NCBI GenBank assembly: GCA_001897605.1
Contig: MKTL01000001.1
Coordinates: 1-64,000, forward strand
DNA from: Clostridiales bacterium 38-18
Lineage (GTDB): Bacteria; Bacillota; Clostridia; Peptostreptococcales; Acidaminobacteraceae
DNA: 64,000 bases
Reading direction: 5' to 3'
In this document: positions 17,791-26,533 of the stretch, piece after piece
Layout: the number at the start of each line of letters is the position of its first letter
Numbering within the stretch: the stretch's first letter is position 1
The notes under the pieces: generated by a model
What the model was told of the DNA's origin: nothing
The model's database searches: none
Seen by the model: only the letters and a program-made list of their open reading frames with translations
Program-made: the position numbers and the translations under genes

Positions 17791-18687
17791 CTAGGTTGTG
17801 TCGCTTTTTTTTAAGATATTGAGGTATTTTTGTGTTGCTATGGATTGCGGCTTATTTTTATTGAGCAATATGCCAATCGCAATCGATGGAATTGGCTCTG
17901 AGATTTCGATTAAATGGAGCTCACCATTTTTTAAGTAGGGTGCAGCCATGCGTTTTGGTACAAACCCTATGCCCATTCCAGATAGAATTGCTTCTATTAT
18001 AACGTCAAAGGAACCGAACTCAAATGCGGTGGTTAATTGCTCGCCATGCTCCTGATAGAAGCCTTCAAATATCTTACGCGTCGTAGAGTTTTTCTCAAGC
18101 GCTACCAATGGGTGCTCTTTGATATCGGATAAATGCTGGATGCCTTTAACGGGCTTAGAGGAAACCAGGACGTGATCAAGTCGATCAAGTGGGTGTAGCT
18201 CTAGATCATCATAGGTTAGGTCGGGAGAAATATTGACGATTGCCAAATCCAGTTCCCCTTTTTCAAGCTTTTCTACCGATCGAGGAGACGGGCGATTGTT
18301 AATAGAGATTCTAACCTTAGGGTATTTATCGTGAAAGCTCTTGATTGAGTCGATTAAAAATAATCGAGTAATGGTATCGCTTGCACCTATAAAAATAGTA
18401 CCTTCATCAAGCGATCGTATGTTATCGATTGCTTTTTCTGCAGAGAGGAAAAAATGATACGCCTTTTCTACGTGCTGGTACAATACGTCACCTTCATAGG
18501 TTAGTGAGACGATCCGTCCTTGACGATAGAAAAGCGCAACGCCCAGCTGAGACTCCAAAGACTTGATCGCTTGACTGACTGCCGATTGAGTTACGTGCAG
18601 TGTTTGTGCCGCCTTAGAAAAGTTGAGAGCCTTTGCAGCACAGTAAAAAATTTTGTAAAGTTCAAAATTAACTGATTGATGTTGCAT
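17791..18687 (-). CDS. LysR-family transcriptional regulator
   Basis: A 298-residue regulator. Residues 1-60 hold the winged helix-turn-helix (FYCAAKALNFSKAAQTLHVTQSAVSQAIKSLE), and about 90-295 the periplasmic-binding-like effector domain (TIFIGASDTITRLFLIDSI ... LDLAIVNI). The ATG at 18687 is chosen because GGGAGGT lies 4-10 bases upstream. It precedes glgB on the same strand with only ~38 bases between and no terminator, so glg genes may be read from its promoter; control of glycogen metabolism is inference. A 6-bp perfect inverted repeat overlaps the region just before its ribosome site. Confidence 0.9.
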   Translation of the reverse strand: MQHQSVNFELYKIFYCAAKALNFSKAAQTLHVTQSAVSQAIKSLESQLGVALFYRQGRIVSLTYEGDVLYQHVEKAYHFFLSAEKAIDNIRSLDEGTIFIGASDTITRLFLIDSIKSFHDKYPKVRISINNRPSPRSVEKLEKGELDLAIVNISPDLTYDDLELHPLDRLDHVLVSSKPVKGIQHLSDIKEHPLVALEKNSTTRKIFEGFYQEHGEQLTTAFEFGSFDVIIEAILSGMGIGFVPKRMAAPYLKNGELHLIEISEPIPSIAIGILLNKNKPQSIATQKYLNILKKSDTT

Positions 18688-18698
18688 ATTGACCTCCC

Positions 18699-18715
18699 GG
18701 GTTAGCAATTAACCC
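18699..18715 (-). promoter_or_regulatory. Inverted repeat next to the lysR ribosome site
   Basis: GGGTTA-GCAAT-TAACCC, a perfect 6-bp palindrome, abuts the GGGAGGTC ribosome site (18691-18698). It could be an operator for autoregulation or an RNA hairpin limiting translation. Confidence 0.4.
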
Positions 18716-18756
18716 TGCTGATTGTTATGTAAATTTAGATAAGTTCAGCTAATGTT

Positions 18757-18786
18757 ATTATACCAAGATAATGTCTATTTACACAA
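18757..18786 (-). promoter_or_regulatory. Promoter of lysR (and possibly the glg operon)
   Basis: On the minus strand, TTGTGT (18781-18786) and a perfect TATAAT (18757-18762) are separated by 18 bases, about 70 bases upstream of the lysR ATG. Confidence 0.6.
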
Positions 18787-18889
18787 ATAGTTATTTGAGA
18801 ATTCTGAAAAATTGTTTCGTTAATGTTAGGTTAAAATGTAATTAACAAACGTTTAATATATTTCTAACCTTATTTTAGTTAGATAACTA

Positions 18890-18918
18890 TTGAACTTCAA
18901 AACAAATCGTGATATAGT
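18890..18918 (+). promoter_or_regulatory. Promoter upstream of the short ORF and MFS exporter
   Basis: TTGAAC (18890-18895), 17-base spacer, TATAGT (18913-18918). The transcript would start near 18925, about 55 bases before the short ORF. Confidence 0.65.
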
Positions 18919-18979
18919 ATACTTACAGAAATGTTAATGTTGTTAGTTTATCTCACTTTCTTTTCATTAGGAGGTTAAT

Positions 18980-19078
18980 ATGAATTACTTGAATATACAA
19001 ACAGGCATCGACGGTAGAATTATTTTTTTACCAGTACACGATGAAGAAAAACAAGTGAAATCAAGAAAAAGTAAATAA
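18980..19078 (+). CDS. 32-residue peptide ORF upstream of an exporter
   Basis: An ATG with a full AGGAGG site 5 bases upstream opens a 32-codon frame starting MNYLNIQTGIDGRIIFLPV and ending in a Lys/Arg-rich tail (KQVKSRKSK), then TAA. It has its own promoter-like sequence 60-90 bases upstream and ends 53 bases before the MFS exporter start. No signal peptide or known family was recognised. The position resembles leader peptides that govern downstream drug-efflux genes, but no obvious attenuator stem was identified between the two ORFs. The alternative is a standalone small protein. The strong ribosome site is the main reason to accept it. Confidence 0.6.
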   Translation: MNYLNIQTGIDGRIIFLPVHDEEKQVKSRKSK

Positions 19079-19131
19079 GATCAAAAGCCAAATAAAAAGA
19101 TTACTGTGGACGAATATCGGGGGTTAGTTTG

Positions 19132-20367
19132 ATGAAAGAAATAAGAAATTTATGGCTGACACTTTGTGGCAAGGGTGTCAGCCAATTGGGTTCAAAGCTT
19201 TTTGGATTTGCGATGAGCTATTACATTTTGAAATTAACTGGATCTGCTCAAAGCTTTGCGATCTCATTACTCATAACGACACTCCCTATCGTTTTACTTA
19301 GTCCGATAGCTGGTGCCATTGCAGATAAGATGAGCAGAAAGGCATTAGTAGTTGGCGCTGATTTTATAAGCGGAATTGTAATGCTCTTGTTCTTCTTTTT
19401 TATTCCAAAGGCTGGGCTTAGCTTGTGGATGATCTATTTAGCGGAGCTTGTACTTGCGGTACTATTTGTTTTCCTTAATAGTGCCTTTGGGGCATCCTAT
19501 CCCAATATTGTTTCGAGAAATAATTTAACTAAGATCAACGCCTATTCACAAAGCATGGACAGTATCTTATCGATTCTATCTCCAATACTTGGTGGTATCA
19601 TCTATGGATTGTTAGATATCAAACTTTTTTTCCTAATTAATGGCATTTCTTTTATATTGTCTTCGTTTAGTGAATGCTTTATCGATTTTAACATGTTTGC
19701 TTCAGCTAAGAGGGTTGAATCTGAGAAAACCTCCATCGTACAAAATTTGAAGGAAGGCTTTAGTTATGTCCTCAAACAGAAGGCGTTTATGACGATTGCT
19801 GTATACGCTTTTGTTATTAATTTCTTCCTTTCAGGATTTTCAATTATCCTTCCAGTGGATCTAATCACAACGCATGGTATTTCACCAGAGGTGAACGGGT
19901 GGATTCAGGCTGCATTTCCTATTGGCGCAATTATTATGTCTATTATAGTTGGTAAAAAGAACATACAGTTCTCGCAGACTCTTTTTAGAAATGCAATGTT
20001 GCTTTTTAGCATATTGTTATTAAGCTTTGCGATTCCAGTTTTGCCTGGAATCAGCTTCGGAATCTTAGTTCCTGGCTACTATAGTCTTATGATGTTTGGT
20101 CTGGCAATGGTTGTGATACTAGTTAACGTACCACTTCAGGTGCTTTTCCAATTGACCATAGAAGATGAATACAGAGGCAGAGCAATGGGTGTTCTAGGCG
20201 CAATGTCACAAGGGGTTATGCCAATAGCCTATATTCTTACTGGTGTTTTATTGGACGTCGTTCCAAGCTATGTCTTGCTGTTATTTGATGCTTTTGCACT
20301 TGGTATCATCGCATTATCTGTACAAAAAAATTCAAAACTAAAAGAGGTTGCCCTAACTGAAGGATAG
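19132..20367 (+). CDS. MFS transporter, macrolide-efflux-like
   Basis: A 411-residue, about 12-helix major-facilitator protein of the MefA/enterobactin-exporter-like group. The loop 2-3 signature is AGAIADKMSRKALVVGADF, and the N-terminal LWLTLCGKGVSQLGSKLFGFAMSYYILKLTGSA is typical of this subgroup. The ATG at 19132 is taken over the TTG immediately before it; GGGGG lies upstream. An ArsR-type regulator gene follows 39 bases later on the same strand and probably controls it. Substrate unknown; drug or metabolite export is inferred from the family. Confidence 0.85.
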   Translation: MKEIRNLWLTLCGKGVSQLGSKLFGFAMSYYILKLTGSAQSFAISLLITTLPIVLLSPIAGAIADKMSRKALVVGADFISGIVMLLFFFFIPKAGLSLWMIYLAELVLAVLFVFLNSAFGASYPNIVSRNNLTKINAYSQSMDSILSILSPILGGIIYGLLDIKLFFLINGISFILSSFSECFIDFNMFASAKRVESEKTSIVQNLKEGFSYVLKQKAFMTIAVYAFVINFFLSGFSIILPVDLITTHGISPEVNGWIQAAFPIGAIIMSIIVGKKNIQFSQTLFRNAMLLFSILLLSFAIPVLPGISFGILVPGYYSLMMFGLAMVVILVNVPLQVLFQLTIEDEYRGRAMGVLGAMSQGVMPIAYILTGVLLDVVPSYVLLLFDAFALGIIALSVQKNSKLKEVALTEG

Positions 20368-20406
20368 TGTAATAATAGATTAGAATACTATTGTTAGGAG
20401 ATCATT

Positions 20407-21429
20407 ATGGTAAAAAGCATACGCGTTAAAAGTTTAGATTTCGTTTTCTCGATCAACCGTCTACTTGGTGGTCATGAATTCAAAAAAGAAATTAAGAAAA
20501 TAGGGGTCGCGCCTTCAGAAGAAATTGAGGCGTTAATCGAAGAACTGTCCTCTAAGGTTTCTATGCGCGTATCTGAAGACTTAAAGCTCCTTTTTAAAAA
20601 ATACTATCTTGACAGCTTAATATACAATTTGGCGGTAAAGCATCCAGAGTTACCGCCGAGAGAGTTAATCGCATTAATAGAAGACATTGGTGCCGATCAA
20701 TTCTATGAAGCTTATATCACTGAGTTTGTTCGACCTGCCGAATCGACTGAGGCTTCTATTAAAGAACGAATAGAAAGCTTAATTGAGAATAATACCACAC
20801 AGATCGTTATGTCTTATTCACAGCTTAAAAAATTTAAGCACGAAGCACCTGAAATCTTTAAGCTGTGTGTGAATACCTTGAAAAGCTATGTCGAAACGTA
20901 CGAACTGATTGAAGAACGCGTCATTAAAATTTATAATCGCGAAATCGTTTGGCTTGAAGCAGACATGGTTGATGAAAACCGGTTTAGAAACAGCTATCTA
21001 ATGATTCAGCTTGAAGGTGAAACAGATGCCATTAAGGAAATCACAGTTTGTATGACAGTGCTTGGAGAATATGTTTTAATGTATTCTATCCATAAAAGTC
21101 ATCAAAGCCTCAATATGATTGTCGGCTTTGGTATGAAAAAAGTCATCTCTGAAAAGGAAAAAACCATAGAACAGGAGGTTTTTAAATCTCTTGGTGATCC
21201 AACGAAGCTCCTTATGATTCAAATGGCTTCAAAGGAGCCGGTCTGTGCAAAGGATTATGCCGATCGATTAAAGCTTTCTAAAGCAACGATTAGCCATCAT
21301 ATTTCTATTTTATTGGGCTTAAGACTTTTGTCCTTGAGCCTTCAGGAAGGTAAAAAAATGTATTATATCACCAATATTGAGATGATCAAACGGTTGTTTG
21401 ATAACTTTATCAATGATTTGGAGCAATGA
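20407..21429 (+). CDS. ArsR-type HTH regulator with a long N-terminal domain
   Basis: A 340-residue protein whose C-terminal ~90 residues form an ArsR winged helix (EVFKSLGDPTKLLMIQMAS, then ADRLKLSKATISHHISILLGLRLL). The first ~240 residues are helical and charged and match no family I recognise; ArsR proteins are usually about 100 residues. The ArsR metal-site CxC pattern is not obvious. RBS AGGAG precedes the ATG. It lies downstream of the MFS exporter and ends with a clear terminator, so the two form a likely efflux-regulator unit, with the N-terminal part perhaps sensing the exported compound. Confidence 0.8.
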   Translation: MVKSIRVKSLDFVFSINRLLGGHEFKKEIKKIGVAPSEEIEALIEELSSKVSMRVSEDLKLLFKKYYLDSLIYNLAVKHPELPPRELIALIEDIGADQFYEAYITEFVRPAESTEASIKERIESLIENNTTQIVMSYSQLKKFKHEAPEIFKLCVNTLKSYVETYELIEERVIKIYNREIVWLEADMVDENRFRNSYLMIQLEGETDAIKEITVCMTVLGEYVLMYSIHKSHQSLNMIVGFGMKKVISEKEKTIEQEVFKSLGDPTKLLMIQMASKEPVCAKDYADRLKLSKATISHHISILLGLRLLSLSLQEGKKMYYITNIEMIKRLFDNFINDLEQ

Positions 21430-21480
21430 TATAAATGCTTACTCGCTAGCAATCACTTCAAATATATCTTTACTTCTTTA

Positions 21481-21508
21481 GCACTCTGAATAAGAGTGCC
21501 ATTTTTTT
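21481..21508 (+). terminator. Rho-independent terminator
   Basis: Stem GCACTCT (21481-21487) / AGAGTGC (21493-21499), loop GAATA, followed by seven T. It ends the exporter-ArsR transcript. Confidence 0.9.
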
Positions 21509-21619
21509 ATTTTATTCATTAGTTTTACTAATGATATACATTATTAATATTAAATTTATTTATATATATTTTCATGGTACACTTAAGTTAACATAAAAGA
21601 ATGTGCTGAGGAGGCAAAA

Positions 21620-24600
21620 ATGGTTACGAGAGTGTTGGTAGAAAAGAAAAAAGGGTTTGACGTTGAAGCGATTGCGTTGGCAGGCGAACTCAAACACGAT
21701 TTACACTTATCTGGATTAAAGAGTGTTAGAATCATCAATTGCTATGACTTTGAAGGCGTACCTGAGGATAAGCTTGAAACGGTGATTAATACTGTACTTT
21801 CTGAGCCAAACGTCGATCAGATTAGACTATCTGATATAAAGATCGAGAGCGATGAGACGGCGTTTAGATATTCACTTTTACCTGGCCAATACGACCAAAG
21901 AGCTGACTCGGCAGCGCAATGTATCGGAATTGTTACTTTGGAAAACAGAGCAGAGATTGCAGCTTCAAAAATCATCGTTTTAAAAGGCACACTCTCAGAG
22001 GAAGAGGTCCTAAGGGTTAAGGCATTCTTAATCAACCCAGTAGAATCAAGTGAAGTGGCACTTGAACGACCAATTAAAATAGCACTTGAGATGCCAATCC
22101 CTCAGCCAGTTGAAACGGTCAAGGATTTTATCAAACTATCAAATGAATCACTCTCAAATTTTAGAAACCAGATGGGTTTTGCAATGACATTAGCAGATTT
22201 AGAGCACATTCAAAACTACTTTATAGCTGAAAAAAGAAATCCAACGATTACAGAACTGAAAGTAATCGACACTTACTGGTCAGATCATTGCCGTCATACC
22301 ACGTTTATGACAGAGCTCACAGATGTAACGATAGAAGCATCAGAATACACGACGCCAATAGTGAAAGCTTATGAAAGCTATTTAAAAATGCGTGAGTCGA
22401 TTTATGGTAACTCCGGTAGATTGATGACGCTTATGGATTTGGCGACGATTAACATGAAAACACTTAGAAAAAACGGTGGACTTGAGGATTTAGATGTTTC
22501 TGATGAGATTAACGCATGTAGCATTAAGATCGATGTAGACGTCAATGGTATAGATGAACCTTGGTTACTTATGTTCAAAAATGAAACGCACAACCATCCG
22601 ACTGAAATAGAACCATATGGTGGCGCTGCAACTTGCTTAGGTGGCGCTATCAGAGATCCGCTTTCAGGAAGAAGCTATGTTTATCAAAGTATGAGAGTAA
22701 CAGGTGCGGGTAATCCCTTAACGCCGATCGAAGAGACACTTGAAGGAAAACTACCACAAAAAATCATCACACAAAAAGCGGCTGCTGGGTTTAGTGCCTA
22801 CGGCAATCAAATCGGTCTTGCAACGGGTCATGTCGCTGAGGTATACGACGATGGCTTTGTAGCAAAGCGTATGGAAGTAGGCGCTGTAATGGGTGCTGCA
22901 CCACTTTCAAATGTAAGAAGAGAACAACCTGAGACAGGTGACTTAATTGTGCTAATCGGTGGCAGAACTGGACGCGACGGTGTTGGTGGTGCAACTGGCT
23001 CCTCTAAAGCACATGATGAGGAAAGCTTAGTGGCTTGTGGCGCAGAGGTTCAAAAGGGGAATGCACCTGAAGAGAGAAAAATTCAAAGATTATTTAGAAA
23101 TCCAAAGATGTCAGCATGTATTAAAAAGTGTAACGATTTTGGCGCAGGTGGTGTTTCTGTAGCCATCGGCGAACTAGCGGATAGTTTGAAAATCAATTTA
23201 GATAAAGTGCCAAAGAAATATGAAGGACTTGACGGTACAGAACTTGCTATCTCTGAGTCGCAAGAGCGTATGGCAGTTGTGATCGCGCCTGAAGACTTAG
23301 ACCAAGTGATGTCACTTTGTGATTCTGAAAATCTTGAGGCGACAGTAGTGGCAGAGGTAACCGACACAGGCAGACTTGAAATGACTTGGCAAGGACAATC
23401 TATTCTCGACGTGTCAAGAGCTTTCTTGGACACAAATGGTGTAAGAGGGTCTAACCAAGTAAATATTACTGCTCCAAAGGCAACTTCATATTTTGACAAT
23501 TCGTTCAACGGAGACGTTGTAAGTACATGGTTAAACAAGCTGTCCAGCTTAAATGTGTGTTCTCAAAAAGGGCTCGTTGAAAGATTTGATAATACCATTG
23601 GGGCAGCAACTGTGTTGATGCCTTTTGGCGGTGTTAATCAGCTGACACCATCTCAAGCAATGGCTGCAAAGCTACCGGTTTTAGGCGGAGAAACGAATAC
23701 AGTTTCTATGATGAGCTATGGCTATCAATCTGAAATAGGTAAATGGTCACCTTTCCATGGCGGCGTTTATTCAGTGGTGGAATCAATTGCCAAGCTAGTG
23801 GCAATTGGCGGTGATTATAAAAAGATTAGATTATCGCTTCAGGAGTATTTTGAAAAGTTAGGAACGGACCCTGTTAAATGGGGAAAGCCAATGGCTGCGC
23901 TTCTTGGTGCATGCGATGCTCAAGTGAATTTTAATACAGCGGCAATCGGCGGTAAGGATTCAATGTCTGGTACGTTTAAAGATAGGGATGTACCGCCAAC
24001 GCTTATTTCATTTGCGGTCACTTACGGTAAAACTAACGATGTTATTTCACAGGAGCTTAAGAATAAAAACTCAAAATTGGTTTTGTTTAACCCTTCTAGA
24101 GAAGCGGCAGACATGCCAAATTACACCGCTTTAAAATCAGGCTATGATGTGATTTTATCTGAAATGCACAGTGGAAACGTACTTTCGGCATACGCTATTG
24201 GCGAAGGTGGCGTGGCGATGGCACTTTCTAAGATGGCTTTTGGCAATCAAATTGGCTTTAAGCTTGAATCAAAAATACAAAGCACAGTATTTTCTCCTGA
24301 AATTGGCTCAATTGTAATCGAGGTCTCAAACGATTCGGTGGGTCGCATTACAAATAATGCTGATTTTAGTCTTATTGGACAAACACAGGCTGCATTTGAA
24401 TTTACAGTAGGTGATGCAGTTATCTCAGGTAAGGATGCGCTTAAGGCGTGGACAGGAACACTTGAGCCGATTTTTCCAACACAGCATCACGATACAGGCG
24501 TTGCCAAAACCATTTCATACACAGTGAGAAGCAATCGTAAGCCAGCTATACAAATTGCAAAGCCTAGAGTTTTTGTTCCTGTATTCCCAGGGACCAACTG

Positions 24601-25357
24601 TGAATACGATACCATTAAGGCTTTTGAAAAAGCAGGCGCAACTGTCGAGTTTGAAATCTTTAGAAATCTTACACCTGAAGCGGTAAAAGAATCAGTGGAA
24701 CGTTTTGCTGAGAAAATTAAAAAATCTCAGATAGTTGCTTTGCCAGGTGGATTTAGTGCAGGGGATGAACCTGAGGGGTCAGGTAAGTTTATTGCTTCTG
24801 TCTTTAGAAATCCGAAGTTAGCAGAGGAAATAATGGCATTACTCAATTCTCGAGACGGTATGATGTTGGGAATTTGCAATGGCTTCCAAGCTTTAGTGAA
24901 GCTAGGTCTTTTACCTTATGGCGAAATAAGAGAGCTATCAGAGGATTCACCAACCTTAACCTTTAATAAGATTGGCAGACACGTCGCTAGAATGGCTTCA
25001 GTAAGGGTGGCTTCTGTCAACTCTCCTTGGCTGTCAAATGCAAATGTAGGTGAAATCTATCAAACGGCATTTTCACACGGTGAAGGCCGCTTCTTTGCCG
25101 ATGAAAAAACGATTCAAATTTTAGAATCAAATGGTCAAATTGCGACGCAATATGTGGATTCAAATGGTCAAGCGACCTACGATGGCAATTATAATATCAA
25201 CGGATCAGTAGAGGCGATCGAAGGTGTTTTTTCGCCTGATGGTAGAGTGTTTGGTAAAATGGGTCACATCGAAAGAACCGCTGAGGGTCTTTATAAAAAT
25301 ATTTACGGTGAAAAAACTTTTGATATTTTTCAATCGGGTGTTAGCTACTTCAAATAA
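21620..25357 (+). CDS. purL: Phosphoribosylformylglycinamidine synthase, large single-chain form
   Basis: A 1245-residue enzyme converting FGAR and glutamine to FGAM in purine synthesis. It is the fused form: N-terminal PurS-like region, two AIR-synthase-like halves (TYWSDHCRHTTF, FKNETHNHPTEIEPYGGAATCLGG, GDLIVLIGGRTGRDGVGG) and a C-terminal glutamine amidotransferase with nucleophile Cys in MLGICNGFQALVKLG and the His/Glu pair in KMGHIERTAEG. Separate purQ and purS are therefore not needed and none is seen. It is transcribed apart from the main pur cluster, which begins 8 kb downstream. RBS GAGGAGG precedes the ATG. No purine riboswitch or PurBox was recognised in its leader. Confidence 0.97.
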   Translation: MVTRVLVEKKKGFDVEAIALAGELKHDLHLSGLKSVRIINCYDFEGVPEDKLETVINTVLSEPNVDQIRLSDIKIESDETAFRYSLLPGQYDQRADSAAQCIGIVTLENRAEIAASKIIVLKGTLSEEEVLRVKAFLINPVESSEVALERPIKIALEMPIPQPVETVKDFIKLSNESLSNFRNQMGFAMTLADLEHIQNYFIAEKRNPTITELKVIDTYWSDHCRHTTFMTELTDVTIEASEYTTPIVKAYESYLKMRESIYGNSGRLMTLMDLATINMKTLRKNGGLEDLDVSDEINACSIKIDVDVNGIDEPWLLMFKNETHNHPTEIEPYGGAATCLGGAIRDPLSGRSYVYQSMRVTGAGNPLTPIEETLEGKLPQKIITQKAAAGFSAYGNQIGLATGHVAEVYDDGFVAKRMEVGAVMGAAPLSNVRREQPETGDLIVLIGGRTGRDGVGGATGSSKAHDEESLVACGAEVQKGNAPEERKIQRLFRNPKMSACIKKCNDFGAGGVSVAIGELADSLKINLDKVPKKYEGLDGTELAISESQERMAVVIAPEDLDQVMSLCDSENLEATVVAEVTDTGRLEMTWQGQSILDVSRAFLDTNGVRGSNQVNITAPKATSYFDNSFNGDVVSTWLNKLSSLNVCSQKGLVERFDNTIGAATVLMPFGGVNQLTPSQAMAAKLPVLGGETNTVSMMSYGYQSEIGKWSPFHGGVYSVVESIAKLVAIGGDYKKIRLSLQEYFEKLGTDPVKWGKPMAALLGACDAQVNFNTAAIGGKDSMSGTFKDRDVPPTLISFAVTYGKTNDVISQELKNKNSKLVLFNPSREAADMPNYTALKSGYDVILSEMHSGNVLSAYAIGEGGVAMALSKMAFGNQIGFKLESKIQSTVFSPEIGSIVIEVSNDSVGRITNNADFSLIGQTQAAFEFTVGDAVISGKDALKAWTGTLEPIFPTQHHDTGVAKTISYTVRSNRKPAIQIAKPRVFVPVFPGTNCEYDTIKAFEKAGATVEFEIFRNLTPEAVKESVERFAEKIKKSQIVALPGGFSAGDEPEGSGKFIASVFRNPKLAEEIMALLNSRDGMMLGICNGFQALVKLGLLPYGEIRELSEDSPTLTFNKIGRHVARMASVRVASVNSPWLSNANVGEIYQTAFSHGEGRFFADEKTIQILESNGQIATQYVDSNGQATYDGNYNINGSVEAIEGVFSPDGRVFGKMGHIERTAEGLYKNIYGEKTFDIFQSGVSYFK

Positions 25358-25475
25358 TTTTATTCAGATTTAAGGCAATATCACTATATTTTTGTATATT
25401 TTCGACAACAAATTGACGCTTGGAATAATTATGTTTCAATAACAAAATAACGGTGAAGTTGTTACTGATAAACAG

Positions 25476-25516
25476 ACAAAAGACATATTTCCATAATATG
25501 TCTTTTGTTTTTTTTG
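25476..25516 (+). terminator. Rho-independent terminator after purL
   Basis: A perfect 14-bp stem ACAAAAGACATATT (25476-25489) / complement (25495-25508), loop TCCAT, followed by eight T. Confidence 0.92.
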
Positions 25517-25554
25517 TTTTTGTGTTAAAATCGAAAAATAGTCAAGGAGGTTTT

Positions 25555-26355
25555 ATGAAGTTAAAGGTATTCTTATTGATGCTTTTTTCATGCTTATTGA
25601 TTTCTGGATTTGGATTTGCAAGTGACGTCCTTGTGACCGTCAATGACCAATTATTAGAAGACGAAGGGATTATAATAAAAGAGAATGGTATCCCATATGG
25701 TCTGCTATCCGAGTTCGCTCAAAGAATGGACATAACCTTAGAATGGCTCCCTAATGCTAAGTTTGCAGTGCTTAACATTGGCGAGGATTATGTCAGCTAC
25801 AAAATGGATTCAAATCTAATCGTGATAAATAACAAATCAGATGAACTAACAAATGAAAGCTTTGTAAGAGACGGTAGAATCTATGTTCCGCTATACTCAA
25901 TATGTGATGTGATGGGAATCCAAATGACATGGGATTCTGAATTGGTTCATGTAACATTAAGTAGTCCGACGATCAAGATTGCTGCTAGTGAAGTAAGATC
26001 TATGAATTATTCTGAAGAGGACTTAATCTGGTTGGCTAGAATTATCGAGGCTGAAACTAGAGGCGGCTCTTTGGACAAAAAAACTGCGGTGGCAAACGTT
26101 GTACTCAATAGAGTTGCCAGTCCGAAATTTCCAAATACAATTTACGAGGTCATCTATCAACGCAATCAGTTCCCACCTGCGTATAAAAGCAGCTTTTTGA
26201 CAAGGGAATTGTCTCAATCGAGTTTGATGGCTGCGAAAAGAGCGATGATGGGAGTTGAAATTGCACCAAATTGCCTATACTTTAATAGTATTCCATTTGC
26301 TTCAAAGGCAGATAGCTTTTACAAGCTGATAGAAGGCGATTATTTCTATTTTTAA
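25555..26355 (+). CDS. Secreted SleB/CwlJ-type cell-wall hydrolase with copper-amine-oxidase-like N-domain
   Basis: A 266-residue exported protein. Residues 1-20 are a signal peptide (KVFLLMLFSCLLISGFGFAS). Residues ~25-140 resemble the Cu-amine-oxidase N-terminal module used in clostridial surface proteins (RDGRIYVPLYSICDVMGIQM). Residues ~155-266 form the Hydrolase_2/SleB domain: LIWLARIIEAETRGG with the catalytic Glu, KTAVANVVLNRV, and YQRNQFPP. SleB-type enzymes are lytic transglycosylases acting on spore cortex or wall peptidoglycan. The ATG at 25555 follows AAGGAGG; a longer frame to 25453 overlaps the purL terminator and is rejected. A germination role is possible but not shown. Confidence 0.87.
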   Translation: MKLKVFLLMLFSCLLISGFGFASDVLVTVNDQLLEDEGIIIKENGIPYGLLSEFAQRMDITLEWLPNAKFAVLNIGEDYVSYKMDSNLIVINNKSDELTNESFVRDGRIYVPLYSICDVMGIQMTWDSELVHVTLSSPTIKIAASEVRSMNYSEEDLIWLARIIEAETRGGSLDKKTAVANVVLNRVASPKFPNTIYEVIYQRNQFPPAYKSSFLTRELSQSSLMAAKRAMMGVEIAPNCLYFNSIPFASKADSFYKLIEGDYFYF

Positions 26356-26383
26356 GTAATATAAAAAGGTTATAAGCATGATT

Positions 26384-26416
26384 GGCGCTACTTTAAAGTG
26401 TAGCGTCTCTTTTTTT
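26384..26416 (+). terminator. Rho-independent terminator
   Basis: Stem GGCGCTAC (26384-26391) / GTAGCGTC (26400-26407, one G-U) with a T-rich tail; ends the SleB-like gene. Confidence 0.88.
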
Positions 26417-26435
26417 GCCACAAAATGGCTTGTGC
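26417..26435. repeat. Intergenic near-palindrome GCCACAA...GCTTGTGC
   Basis: Sits directly after a terminator, as does the CCACAA/TTGTGG element at 6863-6880; one G is missing from a perfect match of the arms. Confidence 0.3.
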
Positions 26436-26471
26436 AAAATCATTATGACTTGTGGATAAAGATTTTATTAC

Positions 26472-26500
26472 TATACAAAGGGTAGAAAAAAGCGTATAAT
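26472..26500 (+). promoter_or_regulatory. Promoter of the radical-SAM/DUF4130 operon
   Basis: TATACA (26472-26477), 17-base spacer, perfect TATAAT (26495-26500). The LexA-type box begins six bases downstream, across the expected start point. Confidence 0.7.
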
Positions 26501-26505
26501 CAAAT

Positions 26506-26519
26506 AGAACATACGTTCT
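26506..26519. promoter_or_regulatory. LexA/DinR (SOS) box
   Basis: AGAACATACGTTCT fits the Gram-positive SOS box core GAAC-N4-GTTC, with the preferred R-N-R-Y centre of the Bacillus consensus. It overlaps the transcription start region of the radical-SAM gene, where bound LexA would block initiation. Confidence 0.8.
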
Positions 26520-26533
26520 ATTTGGAGGTTGCT

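Noticed and set aside
21430-21619. Purine or PRPP riboswitch upstream of purL
   Set aside because: None of the conserved aptamer loops could be found; only the preceding gene's terminator is present.
22791-23538. Open frames on the minus strand inside purL
   Set aside because: They are shadows of a long conserved gene, with no ribosome sites or recognisable families.
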